Below are positions 16,505-26,139 of a stretch of DNA of 64,000 bases, piece after piece. Both the position numbers and the translations under genes were made by a program. Positions within the stretch are counted from its first letter, which is position 1. Each line of letters begins with the position of its first letter. Origin of the DNA: Streptomyces wuyuanensis (lineage in GTDB: Bacteria > Actinomycetota > Actinomycetes > Streptomycetales > Streptomycetaceae); the NCBI RefSeq assembly GCF_900103455.1, contig NZ_FNHI01000008.1, forward strand, positions 186,001-250,000, in the 5' to 3' direction. The notes beneath the pieces are model-generated. The model did no database searches. It was not told the DNA's origin and worked only from the letters and a program-made list of their open reading frames with translations.

Positions 16505-17026
16505 TCAGGTCGCCACGGCCGCCCGCACCGGGGCACGCTCCCGCGGCTCGGCCTCGACGACGGGGAAGGGGGTGGCGGCCGTACCGAAGACCGCGGTGAC
16601 CGCGTACGGCGACGGTGCCGCCGGGGCCGGGAGGGTCGTGGGGAGCGTGAACCAGACGACCTTTCCCGCGTCGCCCTTGGGCAGCACTCCCCAGCTCTCG
16701 CTCACGGCCTCGATCAGCGCGAGACCACGGCCGGTGGTCTCGAGCGGTCCCGCGGATCCGAGCGTCGGTATCCGGGGGTCGTGGTCGTGCACCCGTACGG
16801 TGAGCCGGTCGAAGAGCAGCTCCATCTCCACGGTGCACAGCTTGTCGGGCTGTGCGTGCCGGTGGACGTTGGTCAGGAGCTCGGTGACGCCGAGAGCCGC
16901 CTGGTCGATCAAGCGATCGAGCTGCCAGTAGCGCAATTGCGCCGACACGATTCTGCGGACCTGACCGATCCGCGACGGGAGAGCCTGGAGCTCCACCGTG
17001 CAATGCCTGCTTGCCTCGCTGATCAC
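16505..17026 (-). CDS. HATPase_c_2 ATP-binding regulatory protein (anti-sigma-kinase-like)
   Basis: A 173-residue protein of the GHKL ATPase type found in large numbers in Streptomyces, related to RsbW/SpoIIAB serine kinases. The N-box reads ALGVTELLTNVHRHAQ and the G-box TGRGLALIEAVSESWGV. After about residue 125 the tail is Ala/Pro-rich. The frame is open upstream to 17500, but the GTG at 17026 (VISEASRHCTVELQ) matches the usual N-terminus and is preceded by GGGGAG at about 8 bases. No sigma factor or anti-anti-sigma partner lies nearby. Confidence 0.82.
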   Translation of the reverse strand: MISEASRHCTVELQALPSRIGQVRRIVSAQLRYWQLDRLIDQAALGVTELLTNVHRHAQPDKLCTVEMELLFDRLTVRVHDHDPRIPTLGSAGPLETTGRGLALIEAVSESWGVLPKGDAGKVVWFTLPTTLPAPAAPSPYAVTAVFGTAATPFPVVEAEPRERAPVRAAVAT

Positions 17027-17226
17027 GGCTGCGACTCCCCGAAATAGGTCCGGAAGAAGACGAAGGATCGGATCCAGCAGTTGGCTGCTGCCTGCTGTTT
17101 GTGCCGGCGGGGGCTGGGTCACAGTGTCACCGCCGGTGAACCCTGAGTGATGAATCAAGAGTGAACCCGGCGTGACGCCTCCGCAACTCCGCGCACATGC
17201 GGCCAGGTGGGGGACGGTTCGCCGGA

Positions 17227-17571
17227 TCAGCCGGGACCGCCCCCGGCCTTGCGGAGCACCTCCAGGAGGCGGCCGGTCAGCGCCCCGTCGCCGAGGTCCT
17301 GGCGGGCGCCGCTGAGTGTCAGCCGGTAGCGGGTGCCGTTGACGGTCGCGACGGCGCTGTCGCCGCCCGCGAACCAGGGCTTGCCCACCCGGACCGCCTG
17401 CACGGGCGCGCTGTCGATGACCCGTCCGTAACTGGTCAGCAGGGCGAGCCTGCCGCCCTCGACCAGGACCTGACCGGCCGTCGTGAGCGAGCGGGGCCAC
17501 CGCTCGATCCGCACGCCCGTGGCGCTGAACTCCGGTTCCGGCATGGCTGCCGTGAACTCCGCCTCCGACAT
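17227..17571 (-). CDS. Conserved hypothetical protein
   Basis: A 114-residue protein, probably soluble. Alternating hydrophobic residues suggest a beta-rich fold (VLVEGGRLALLTSYGRVIDS, VATVNGTRYRLTLSG). No catalytic motif or membrane segment is visible and I do not recognise a named family. The ATG at 17571 has no strong ribosome-binding site. It is divergent from the PLP enzyme gene at 17754, across a 182-bp spacer that should contain both promoters. Confidence 0.6.
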   Translation of the reverse strand: MSEAEFTAAMPEPEFSATGVRIERWPRSLTTAGQVLVEGGRLALLTSYGRVIDSAPVQAVRVGKPWFAGGDSAVATVNGTRYRLTLSGARQDLGDGALTGRLLEVLRKAGGGPG

Positions 17572-17753
17572 GGCCGCCCCCTTCGCGCCCGCTCCTGCAC
17601 CTCAGTCTGCACAGGCATCCGCACGGGCACCAGAGCGCGTCCCCGCCGCTTCCACAAGCAACCCCTATGGAACCCCAAAGTCAACGTTTGTGCAGGTGAG
17701 GGGCTTATTGTGGGCAGTGGGGAGCGTCGGCCTGAGAGAGAGGAGCGGGGCGC

Positions 17754-18869
17754 ATGACCACCTATGAGGCAATGGCCACCGTCGATGTGGACCGCAGCGA
17801 CACCGAGTACCGGGCATGGCTCAAAGAAGCCGTGCGGAAAGTCCAGGCCGACGCCAACCGCTCGGCCGACACCCATCTGCTGCGGTTCCCGCTGCCCGAG
17901 TCGTGGGGTATCGACCTCTACCTCAAGGACGAGTCCACCCACCCGACGGGCAGCCTCAAGCACCGGCTGGCGCGTTCGCTGTTCCTGTACGGGCTGTGCA
18001 ACGGCTGGATCCGGCCCGGCAAGCCGGTCATCGAGGCCTCCAGCGGCTCGACCGCCGTCTCCGAGGCGTACTTCGCCAAGCTCATCGGCGTGCCGTTCAT
18101 CGCCGTGATGCCGCGCACCACCAGCGGGGAGAAGTGCCGCCTCATCGAATTCCACGGCGGCCGGTGCCACTTCGTGGACGACTCGCGGAAGATGTACGAG
18201 GAGTCCGCGACGCTCGCCGCCCGGACCGGCGGGCACTACATGGACCAGTTCACCTACGCCGAGCGGGCCACCGACTGGCGCGGCAACAACAACATCGCCG
18301 AATCGATCTACCAGCAGCTGAAGTTGGAGCGCTACCCCGAGCCCGCCTGGATCGTGGCCACCGCCGGTACGGGCGGCACCTCGGCGACCATCGCCCGCTA
18401 CGTCCACTACATGCAGTACGACACCAGGGTCTGCGTCCCTGACCCCGAGAACTCCTGCTTCTTCGAGGGCTGGACCCGGGGCGACGCGCTGGCCACGAGC
18501 GACTGCGGCTCCCGCATCGAGGGCATCGGACGGCCGCGCATGGAGCCGAGCTTCGTGCCCGGAGCCATCGACCGGATGATGAAGGTGCCCGACGCGGCGA
18601 CCGTCGCGGCCGTACGTGCCCTGGAGAAGGCGATCGGCCGCAAGGCCGGCGGCTCCACCGGCACGGGTCTGTGGAGCGCGCTGAAGATCGTCGCCGAGAT
18701 GGTGGCGGCGGGGGAGCAGGGCAGTGTCGTGACCCTGATCTGCGACCCGGGCGACCGTTACCTGGACAAGTACTACTCCGACGACTGGCTGGCGGGACAG
18801 GGGCTCGACATCGCCCCGTACACCGCCGCCGTCGAGGAGTTCCTGGACACCGGGGTCTGGCCCGGCTGA
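17754..18869 (+). CDS. Cysteine-synthase-family PLP enzyme (Cds1-like)
   Basis: A 371-residue fold-type II PLP enzyme. The cofactor lysine lies in [17 protein letters not shown] (about residue 70). The substrate-carboxylate loop is [13 protein letters not shown], and the phosphate-binding loop is [12 protein letters not shown]. The arrangement and the C-terminal [15 protein letters not shown] resemble the actinobacterial Cds1 group (Rv3684), reported as cysteine desulfhydrases, rather than biosynthetic CysK. The ATG at 17754 follows GAGAGGAG closely. It is monocistronic as far as can be seen and is distinct from the divergent PLP enzyme at 40838. Confidence 0.85.
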   Translation: MTTYEAMATVDVDRSDTEYRAWLKEAVRKVQADANRSADTHLLRFPLPESWGIDLYLKDESTHPTGSLKHRLARSLFLYGLCNGWIRPGKPVIEASSGSTAVSEAYFAKLIGVPFIAVMPRTTSGEKCRLIEFHGGRCHFVDDSRKMYEESATLAARTGGHYMDQFTYAERATDWRGNNNIAESIYQQLKLERYPEPAWIVATAGTGGTSATIARYVHYMQYDTRVCVPDPENSCFFEGWTRGDALATSDCGSRIEGIGRPRMEPSFVPGAIDRMMKVPDAATVAAVRALEKAIGRKAGGSTGTGLWSALKIVAEMVAAGEQGSVVTLICDPGDRYLDKYYSDDWLAGQGLDIAPYTAAVEEFLDTGVWPG

Positions 18870-18994
18870 CCGGGGTCGTCCGCCGAACCGGACCGGCGGC
18901 CGGCCAGCGGTCCGCCCACGGCCGGTGGCGGATCCGGCGCCGCTCCCACGCGGTCCGCTCGCCGCACGGCCGGGGAGCCGGCTGCGGCAACCGG

Positions 18995-19474
18995 CTACGC
19001 CGCCGCGGAGGTGAGCCGGCGGTCCAGATTGCGCACCGCGTCGCGGAAGGCCCGGCCCATCGCGGGCTTGGCGAGACCCATGAGGAGGCGCAACGGAGCC
19101 GAGCCGTCGACCGCCATAGTCCACCGCACCCGGGTGCCTGAGCCCGCGGCCGTCAGCCGCCACTCCTCCAGCATCGCCCGCATGCCCGGGGCGTTGGTCT
19201 CGTCGATGCGGTATGCGTAGCGTTCGCCGGGCTCCGTGCTCATGATCGTCTCCTGGAAGCGCGTGCCGCCGCGCAGCCGGACCTCCCGGCCCGCGCCGTT
19301 CCGGGTCGGCCGCGCGGACGTGATGGCCGTGAACCAGCCGGGCCAGCCCTCGACGTCCTCCGCGAGCGCGCGGTACACGGCCGCGGGGTCGGCCCGCACC
19401 TCCGCCGTGAACACGAGCCGGACCGGCGCGGACAGGGTGAAGTCCAGTTCCACGGGCCTGAGTCGGTGAGCCAT
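18995..19474 (-). CDS. SRPBCC-fold protein (polyketide cyclase-like)
   Basis: A 159-residue START/SRPBCC-fold protein. The helix-grip pattern shows as LVFTAEVRADPAAVYRALA, then WPGWFTAIT, then TRVRWTMAVDGS and a long C-terminal helix with LDRRLTSAAA. These proteins bind hydrophobic ligands; no catalytic residue can be assigned. The frame opens far upstream, but the ATG at 19474 has GGAGG at 8 bases. A second SRPBCC gene lies 205 bp behind it in the same orientation, with no close sequence identity. Confidence 0.82.
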   Translation of the reverse strand: MAHRLRPVELDFTLSAPVRLVFTAEVRADPAAVYRALAEDVEGWPGWFTAITSARPTRNGAGREVRLRGGTRFQETIMSTEPGERYAYRIDETNAPGMRAMLEEWRLTAAGSGTRVRWTMAVDGSAPLRLLMGLAKPAMGRAFRDAVRNLDRRLTSAAA

Positions 19475-19679
19475 GAACCGTACCTCCGGGGCAGTCGGAC
19501 AAGCGGCGGATGACGAGCGGGTGATGGCGGAAAGGGGGCGGACGACGAGCGGGTGGCGGGTGGCCGAGGCTCCGGCGAAGGCCGGGCGGGGAGTTGGATC
19601 GAACCGGGTTGCGGACGAAGGACGGGCACGGGTCGGGCGAGGGCCCGCACACCATAGCTGACAAGCCGTCAGGAGGTCA

Positions 19680-20132
19680 TCACGCCGCCGGTCCCGGGGT
19701 GCGGCCCAGCAGACCGTCCACCGCGCGGCCGAAGACCCTCCGGCCCGCCCGCGCCAGCACCGGCCCCGCCGCGTCCGGCAGACCCCGCACACGAAGGTCC
19801 TCCGTCCAGGTGACCACCGTCCCGGCCGGCGACTCCCGCACCTCGATCTCGGCCCAGCCCAGCACGACCCGGCCGCGCTTCTCCAGCCGGCAGTGCCCGG
19901 GGCGCCCGGCCGCGGGCGGCTCCCAGCGCACGATCTCCATCGGATCGTCGAAGTGTGCCGGCCCGACGCCCGTACGGGCGACGAACAGGGTGCCCTCGCC
20001 GCCGGGGCCGTCCGTCACCACCGAGATCCGGGTCAGGGGCACCTGCGCGGCATGGGCGGGCCAGTCGGTGAGCCGTCGCCAGGCCTCCCCGGCGGGCAGC
20101 GGTGTCGTCCGTACGACCCGGAAGACGGTCAT
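19680..20132 (-). CDS. SRPBCC-fold protein
   Basis: A 150-residue SRPBCC protein: MTVFRVVRTTPLPAGEAWRR begins the first strand and helix, followed by the LTDWPAHAAQVPLTRI segment and VVTWTEDLRVRGLP near the end. Its ATG overlaps the TGA of the upstream DeoR gene by 4 bp (20129-20132), so the two are co-transcribed and probably translationally coupled. The ligand is unknown. Confidence 0.82.
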   Translation of the reverse strand: MTVFRVVRTTPLPAGEAWRRLTDWPAHAAQVPLTRISVVTDGPGGEGTLFVARTGVGPAHFDDPMEIVRWEPPAAGRPGHCRLEKRGRVVLGWAEIEVRESPAGTVVTWTEDLRVRGLPDAAGPVLARAGRRVFGRAVDGLLGRTPGPAA

Positions 20133-20986
20133 GACGTCGGCTCCGCCGGTTCCGGGGACGGCTCGGCGGCCTCACCGGCGACCACCAGGTTGGGCAGATG
20201 CTCCGCGATCTCCACACGTGCCCGGTCCGGCAGCCCCGAGTCCGTCACCAGCGTGTCCACCTCGTCCAGCCGGGCGAACGAACTCAGCCCGACCGTGCCC
20301 CACTTGGTGTGGTCCGCCACGACGACCACCCTGCGCGCCGAGCGGACCAGCCGCCGGTTGGTCTCGGCCTCCGCGAGATTGGGCGTCGACAGACCCGCCT
20401 CCACGGAGACGCCGTGGACCCCCAGGAACAGCACGTCGAAGTGGAGGGAGCGGATCGCCTGATCGGCGACCGGGCCCACGAGCGAGTCCGAGGGAGTGCG
20501 TACTCCGCCGGTGAGGACCACCGTCGGGGCGCCCGGTCGCCGCCCGCCCGTTCCGCCGGCCCGTTGCGCCGTGTGGAACACGTCGGCGACCCGCACCGAA
20601 TTGGTCACCACCGTCAGATCGGCCACGTCGAGGAGATGGTGGGCCAGCGCGTACGTCGTCGTGCCGCCCGACAGGGCGATGGCGCTGCCCGGGACGACCA
20701 TCGTGGCCGCAGCCCGGGCGATGTCCTCCTTGGCGCTCAGCTCCAGCGACGACTTGGCCTCGAAACCGGGCTCGTGCGTGCTCGCCTCGGCCACCGGAAC
20801 CGCGCCGCCGTGCACCTTCTCCAGGACGCCCTGCCGGGCGAGGGCGTCCAGGTCGCGGCGCACGGTCATGTCGGAGACGTTCAGCCGGCGGGTGAGTTCG
20901 TTGACCCGCACACCGCCGCGCCGCCGCACCTCGTCGAGGATCAGAGCACGCCGCTGCTCCGCGAGGAGGTTCTGATTGTCGCTCAC
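20129..20986 (-). CDS. DeoR/GlpR-family sugar-responsive repressor
   Basis: A 285-residue regulator. The N-terminal DeoR helix-turn-helix (RVNELTRRLNVSDMTVRRDL) is followed by LEKVHGGAVPV, the family linker. The C-terminal phospho-sugar sensor domain shows IALSGGTTTYALAHHL, TNSVRVADV, FLGVHGVS and VVVADHTKWG, all in the expected order. It overlaps the SRPBCC gene downstream by 4 bp. No sugar-catabolic gene lies next to it, so its targets may be elsewhere. It is divergent from the large membrane protein at 21209. Confidence 0.9.
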   Translation of the reverse strand: MSDNQNLLAEQRRALILDEVRRRGGVRVNELTRRLNVSDMTVRRDLDALARQGVLEKVHGGAVPVAEASTHEPGFEAKSSLELSAKEDIARAAATMVVPGSAIALSGGTTTYALAHHLLDVADLTVVTNSVRVADVFHTAQRAGGTGGRRPGAPTVVLTGGVRTPSDSLVGPVADQAIRSLHFDVLFLGVHGVSVEAGLSTPNLAEAETNRRLVRSARRVVVVADHTKWGTVGLSSFARLDEVDTLVTDSGLPDRARVEIAEHLPNLVVAGEAAEPSPEPAEPTS

Positions 20987-21208
20987 CGCCGGGGCCGGTC
21001 CTTCCGTTTCGCTGTCGGGTTCGCTGCCGGGCTCGGTGGTGGGTCACCGCTGCTCACCGAGGACTCCCATCCTCCCACGGTGGCTTCGCCCCGGTGGCGG
21101 GGAGATTCCGTGGAGGGGCATGCGGCGGCGCGCCGTGTTCCGGGATCCTGGTCGTGCCGCAGATCCTCCCACCGCCGTGATCCCGCCGGCAGAGAGCGAG
21201 CCGCAGAA

Positions 21209-23656
21209 GTGTCCCCTCCCACACCGGACGCCGTGCCGCAGCCCGGCGGAGCGGCACTGGAGCTGCTGGTCCACGGCGTCGGCGGAGCCACCCCGCAGGA
21301 CATGCTCGGCGATCCCCGTACGGTCCGGATCACCGGCGACGCGACCGCCGCCGTGTACCGGCGCACCGACGACGCCGACGCCGAGCACCGCCCCTACTGC
21401 GACGGCGACCGGGAAGGGCCGATCCCCGAGGCGTACTGCTGGTCCAACCTCACCTCCGGCAACGGTGCCAGGGCGCTGTGGCTGCTCCTCCTGCCGTTCA
21501 TGGTCGTCAACCTGGCCCACTGGATGCGGCCCGCCACCACGGGCAGGCCCCGGACCTTACGGTTGTACGGGACGCTCGTCCGGCTCGTCGCCCTCAGCCT
21601 GACGGTGCTGTTCACGGCAGCCGCCTGCGAGGTCGCCCTCGACCTGACGGCCTGGCAGTGCGCGGGGTCCGCCCGCTGCTCCCGGGACAGCTCCTGGATC
21701 GGCTTCCTCTCCGCCGCGAACGGCGGCTGGTGGTCCCAGCCCGGTCGCCGGCTCTCCCTGGCCGCCCTGCTGCCCGCCGCGCTGGTGGGCCTGCTCTGGT
21801 ACCTGTCCAACCGCACCTGGAGCGCGTACGAGGCCCAGCGCCCGCCGAGCGTCACGACCATGCCACCCGGGCGCCCCGGCCTCGCGCAGAGCGAGGACCC
21901 CGAAGGCGGGGGGAACGGCGACGGCTACCTCACCGCCGGGAACGGGGAAGGCCCCGCCGCCACCGGGAACACCGTCCGGCCCGCGCTCGGGCGGCCCGGG
22001 TTCTGGTACGGCCGCCGGCTGGTCGCGCGGCTGCGCGCGGCCCACACCGCAGCGGGGTTCCTGGTCATCGCCGCCGCCGTGACCGGCGCCGCCGCGCGCC
22101 ACGACCGGAGCGCCGGCGTGCGCGGGCTCGAAGCCGCGGGCTGGGCCATGGAGGCGGTACTGGTCCTCGCGGGCGTCTTCGTCGTCGCCGTCGTCTTCCG
22201 CCGCGGGCGCAGCGAGAACGTCCTCGACAACCGGATCGACCGCGCCGTGGTGCGCTGGCTGCCCTGCGCCTCCCTCGTCCTGCTCGCCGTCGCGATGGTG
22301 TACGCGTCCTGGTCCCGCCCCGGCTGGGCTTCCCAGGGAACGCTCCCCGGCGAGGTCGCCTTCCGTGTCATCGCCCTCGCCCAGGGGGCCCTCGTCGTCG
22401 TCCTCGCCGTCGCCGCGCAACTGCTGCACCTCCGCGTCCGGCACGGCCGTACCGCCATGCGGGGTCTGGGCGGTCCCGCGGTCGCCCTGCTCGCGTGCGC
22501 GCTCGGAGGGGTCATGACCGGCGGCGTCGCACAGCGGGTTGCCGACTGGCTCGACGGGTCGGGCACCCCCGGGGAGGGGGAGGGAGCGATCCCCGGTCCG
22601 CCGGTGCTGCTCAGCTGGCAGGCGTCCGTCATCCCCGTCCTCCTGCTCCTGCTCCTGGTGCCCCTCTGCGTCCTCGGCGTACGGACCTGGCGCACCGCGC
22701 GGGCCCTCGGCGACCGGGTCGAGCAGGACTATCCGGGGGAGCGGCCCGACGAGGTGCGCACCCGCCGGATCGCGGGCACCCGCGCCCGGGCGGATCTCAC
22801 CGACGCCGCACCCGCCCTGCTCGGCATCCTGTGCTTCGCCACGCTGCTGCTCGGCGCGGGCGCGGTCGCCGGGGCGTGGGTGAGCGCGGAGGTGCCCGGT
22901 GAGGCCTTCGACAGGGCCCACCCGGTCGTCGAGGCCGCCGCCGACGTGGCGCAGGCCCTCGGCTCCTGGCTGATCGGACTGGGCTTCGTCCTCTTCGTCA
23001 CCTGGGGCCGGCGCGCCTATCGGGACGCCTCGGCCCGCCGCACCATCGGCATCCTCTGGGACGTCGGCACGTTCTGGCCGCGCGCCGCCCACCCCTTCGC
23101 GCCTCCCTGCTACGCCGAACGCGCCGTCCCCGACCTCACCTGGCGCATGGCGTCCTGGACGTCTGCCACCGGCGGACGGCTCGTGATCTCCGGTCACTCG
23201 CAGGGCAGTGTGCTGGCCGCCGCCGCGGTCTGGCAGCTCCCCTCGGCCACCCGCCGGCGCGTCGCCCTGCTCACCTACGGCTCACCGCTGGAGCGGCTCT
23301 ACGCCCGCTGGTTCCCCGCCTACTTCGGAGCGGCGCAGTTGCGCGGCCTGCACCGGGACCTGCACTGCTGGCGCAACCTGTGGCGGCACACCGATCCGAT
23401 CGGCGGGCCGGTCCGGCTCCCGGCCGAGGACGGCAAGCCCGAAGTCGACCGGGAAGCACTCAAGGACCCCGTGGTGTACGGACGCACGGACACCCATCCC
23501 CTGCCGGAGCCCGTCCTCGGGCACTCCGACTACCAGGCCGACCCCGCGTTCGCCGAGGAGCGCCGGGCACTCCTGGAACGGCTGCCGCCCGCGCTGCCCC
23601 GCCAGCGCGACGACACCGCGCCGGTTCAGGGCAGTTCGGGAAGGTCCTCCGGGTAG
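21209..23656 (+). CDS. Large membrane protein with lipase-like GHSQG motif
   Basis: An 815-residue protein. The N-terminus carries a short conserved block (LELLVHGVGGATPQDML) that reads like the first strand and oxyanion region of an alpha/beta hydrolase. It is followed by about ten hydrophobic helices. Near the C-terminus is LVISGHSQGSVLAA, with S664 as the probable nucleophile of a GHSQG elbow. A hydrolase domain therefore seems split around a large membrane insert. Function is unknown; lipid or cell-envelope ester hydrolysis is a guess. I chose the GTG at 21209 because homologous-looking sequence begins there. Its 3' end overlaps the convergent AAA gene by 31 bp. Confidence 0.7.
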   Translation: MSPPTPDAVPQPGGAALELLVHGVGGATPQDMLGDPRTVRITGDATAAVYRRTDDADAEHRPYCDGDREGPIPEAYCWSNLTSGNGARALWLLLLPFMVVNLAHWMRPATTGRPRTLRLYGTLVRLVALSLTVLFTAAACEVALDLTAWQCAGSARCSRDSSWIGFLSAANGGWWSQPGRRLSLAALLPAALVGLLWYLSNRTWSAYEAQRPPSVTTMPPGRPGLAQSEDPEGGGNGDGYLTAGNGEGPAATGNTVRPALGRPGFWYGRRLVARLRAAHTAAGFLVIAAAVTGAAARHDRSAGVRGLEAAGWAMEAVLVLAGVFVVAVVFRRGRSENVLDNRIDRAVVRWLPCASLVLLAVAMVYASWSRPGWASQGTLPGEVAFRVIALAQGALVVVLAVAAQLLHLRVRHGRTAMRGLGGPAVALLACALGGVMTGGVAQRVADWLDGSGTPGEGEGAIPGPPVLLSWQASVIPVLLLLLLVPLCVLGVRTWRTARALGDRVEQDYPGERPDEVRTRRIAGTRARADLTDAAPALLGILCFATLLLGAGAVAGAWVSAEVPGEAFDRAHPVVEAAADVAQALGSWLIGLGFVLFVTWGRRAYRDASARRTIGILWDVGTFWPRAAHPFAPPCYAERAVPDLTWRMASWTSATGGRLVISGHSQGSVLAAAAVWQLPSATRRRVALLTYGSPLERLYARWFPAYFGAAQLRGLHRDLHCWRNLWRHTDPIGGPVRLPAEDGKPEVDREALKDPVVYGRTDTHPLPEPVLGHSDYQADPAFAEERRALLERLPPALPRQRDDTAPVQGSSGRSSG

Positions 23657-26049
23657 AGCAGCGAAAGATCGTCCGTGCTCGGCTCGGCGAGCTCGGCGAC
23701 CCGGCCCGCGTGCCGCTCGACCATCGACTCGAAGGTCTGGCGCGCGGTCCGGCCGTTGCCGAACGCAGGGCCCTTCGGCAGTGCCGTGAAGTACTTCCCC
23801 AGTGCCTCGGCCGTGCCGTCGGCCAGCCGGTACTCGTGCTCCTCCGCCTGCTGCTCGACGATGTGCAGCAACTCCTCGGGGACGTAGTCGCTGAAGGTGA
23901 TGGTCCGTGAGAAGCGGGACGCGACACCGGGGTTGACCGAGAGGAAGCGCTCCATCTCGGCGGTGTATCCGGCGACGATCACGACCACGGCGTCCCGGTG
24001 GTCCTCCATCAGCTTGACCAGCGTGTCGATGGCCTCCCGGCCGAAGTCCCGACCGGAGTCCTCCGGTGAGAGGGCGTAGGCCTCGTCGATGAACAGCACG
24101 CCGCCGCGGGCCCGTTCGAACGCCTCCTGGGTGCGGATCGCGGTCGATCCGATGTGCTCGCCGACCAGGTCGACCCGGGACACCTCGACCAGATGGCCGC
24201 GCTCCAGCACCCCCAGGGACGCCAGGATCTCGCCGTACAGCCGGGCCACCGTCGTCTTGCCGGTGCCGGGCGAGCCGGTGAAGACCAGATGGCGACGGAC
24301 CGACGCGGCCTTCAGGCCGGCCTCCTGCCGGCGCCTTCCCACCTCGATCATGTTCGTGAGCGTGCGGACCTCGCGCTTGACGCTCTCCAGGCCCACCAGC
24401 GCGTCCAGTTCACCGAGGACCGCGTCGGACGTCCTGGCCGCGGGCCCCGGCCCGGGCGCGGACGCCGGCGCGGCGGCGGGCTCGGGCCCGGCGGTGCGCT
24501 GGCCGGGGATCATCGACAGCAGCCCGGGGGACTGGGTGGCGGTGGCCACCACCGGAGCCGTCACGGGCGGCGTCGCGCGCACACCGCTCTCGTCGCTGGT
24601 GCAGTCCTCGACGGCCGTCCCCTCCTCGGGGTACTCGTAGCCGCCGCGTGCGCACCGCTCCGTGCGGCAGCGCGTCAGCGTCGTACGGCAGCCGTCCATC
24701 ACATGGAAGCCGTAGCCTCCGCTGCCCGAGACCCGGCAGCCGTGGAAGGTGCCGCGGCCCTCGGCGGAGACGTAGAACCCGGCCTCGGCCGGGTTGGTCA
24801 CCGTGCACCGCTCGATCGACGGATCCGCGCCCTTGGTGACGATGACGCCCGTCTGGGCACCGTCGATGGTGCAGTTGCTCAGCGTGCCGCCGCTGCCGTG
24901 GTCGCGGAACCAGGCGCCGGTGGAGGCCTCCCGGATGCGGCAGTCGTCGAGTTGGGCGGTGGCCCCGTCGCTGACGGACACGGCCGTGTTCCGCACCTGG
25001 GTGAGATCGCTGTCGACCACGTCGGCACGCGAACCGCGGTCCAGGACGAACAGGGCGTCCGGGACGTCGTGCACCCGGCAGGAGTCGAGCACCGCGGTCG
25101 CGCCGTCGCTGACCCAGACCGCCGGGTAGTCGCCCGTGCTGTCGTGGATCTCGCACTGGTTGGCGTCCACCCGTGTCCCGGGGTCCCACACGGAGAGACC
25201 GTTGCGGCCGAACCGCCGCACTGTGGAGCGGGTGAGCGTCAGTACCGAACGCGACCGGAGGTCCACCGCGTTCTCCGGGACGTCGTGGATGTCGCAGTCG
25301 GCGAGGGTGAGCACCGCGTCCGTGTCGAGCGTGATGCCGTCGGACGAGGTGCGGTGCACCCGCGAGTCCGTCAGATGGGCCGTCGCCCGCGAGGCGACCT
25401 GCATGCCCGCGCCCTTGATCTCGTACACCTCGCAGCCGAGCGCCTCCAGGGAGCTGCCCTCGCCCGTGACGCTCAGCCCGGAACCGGAGGCGTGGTGCAC
25501 CCGGCAGCGCTCCAGCCTCGGGTGGGCGCCGCCGCGGACCGACACCCCGGACTGTCCGGCGGCGACGACCTCGCACTCCTCGAACACCCCGCCGGCGCCG
25601 TCCAGTACGCCGATCCCGACGCCGGCCGGATTGTCCACCGTGCAGCGGCGCACCGTCGGACGGGCCTCACCGCGGACCTCGATGCCCGCCGCCGAGCGCG
25701 TCACGATCCGCAGATCCGTCAGCTCAGGCGCGCCGTCCTCGACGAGCAGCGCCGGCGCCGTGGCGTCCTGCCCCTCGACGTGGAGGTCCTGCACGGTCGC
25801 CGACGCGCGGACCGTCAGCGGAACCCCGTCGGCGGGGGCGATGCGCACGGAGCCGGCCGAGCCTTCCGCCCCGCGCAGGGTGACGGCACGCCGCAGTACG
25901 AGGTTCTCCCGGTAGGTCCCGGGCGAGACGGTGAGGATGTCGCCGTCGGCCGCCGCCTCCAGGGCCGCGGCGAGGGAGGCGTACTCACCCGTGCGGCGCC
26001 GCCACCGCGATGTGCCGGTGTGCGTCACCTGGACCGTGCCCTGTGCCAT
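23626..26049 (-). CDS. Beta-helix repeat protein fused to a CbxX/EccA-type AAA+ ATPase
   Basis: An 807-residue two-part protein. Residues 1 to about 480 are a right-handed parallel beta-helix made of repeated 22-24 residue rungs of the type found in pectate-lyase-like and periplasmic copper-binding folds. After a Pro/Ala-rich linker (about 495-540) comes a CbxX/CfxQ/SpoVK-type AAA+ domain. It begins LDALVGLESVKREVRTL, with Walker A GSPGTGKT (K598), Walker B LFIDEAYAL (D655, E656) and a sensor-like VNPGVASRFSRTI. The same AAA type drives EccA of type VII secretion and Rubisco activase CbxX. No secretion genes are adjacent. It is probably cytoplasmic, since there is no signal peptide. Confidence 0.9.
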   Translation of the reverse strand: MAQGTVQVTHTGTSRWRRRTGEYASLAAALEAAADGDILTVSPGTYRENLVLRRAVTLRGAEGSAGSVRIAPADGVPLTVRASATVQDLHVEGQDATAPALLVEDGAPELTDLRIVTRSAAGIEVRGEARPTVRRCTVDNPAGVGIGVLDGAGGVFEECEVVAAGQSGVSVRGGAHPRLERCRVHHASGSGLSVTGEGSSLEALGCEVYEIKGAGMQVASRATAHLTDSRVHRTSSDGITLDTDAVLTLADCDIHDVPENAVDLRSRSVLTLTRSTVRRFGRNGLSVWDPGTRVDANQCEIHDSTGDYPAVWVSDGATAVLDSCRVHDVPDALFVLDRGSRADVVDSDLTQVRNTAVSVSDGATAQLDDCRIREASTGAWFRDHGSGGTLSNCTIDGAQTGVIVTKGADPSIERCTVTNPAEAGFYVSAEGRGTFHGCRVSGSGGYGFHVMDGCRTTLTRCRTERCARGGYEYPEEGTAVEDCTSDESGVRATPPVTAPVVATATQSPGLLSMIPGQRTAGPEPAAAPASAPGPGPAARTSDAVLGELDALVGLESVKREVRTLTNMIEVGRRRQEAGLKAASVRRHLVFTGSPGTGKTTVARLYGEILASLGVLERGHLVEVSRVDLVGEHIGSTAIRTQEAFERARGGVLFIDEAYALSPEDSGRDFGREAIDTLVKLMEDHRDAVVVIVAGYTAEMERFLSVNPGVASRFSRTITFSDYVPEELLHIVEQQAEEHEYRLADGTAEALGKYFTALPKGPAFGNGRTARQTFESMVERHAGRVAELAEPSTDDLSLLYPEDLPELP

Positions 26050-26139
26050 GGTGCTGATCTGCCCCCACCTCGTGCGTCGGTCGCGACCGTGCCGCGCGTC
26101 GCACCACCGTAGCGTGCGTGGGAAGCGGGGGTTGACCGG

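Noticed and set aside
17754..18869. Second cysteine-synthase-like gene as part of the metallophore locus
   Set aside because: It is 22 kb away, has no Zur box, and resembles the Cds1 housekeeping group.
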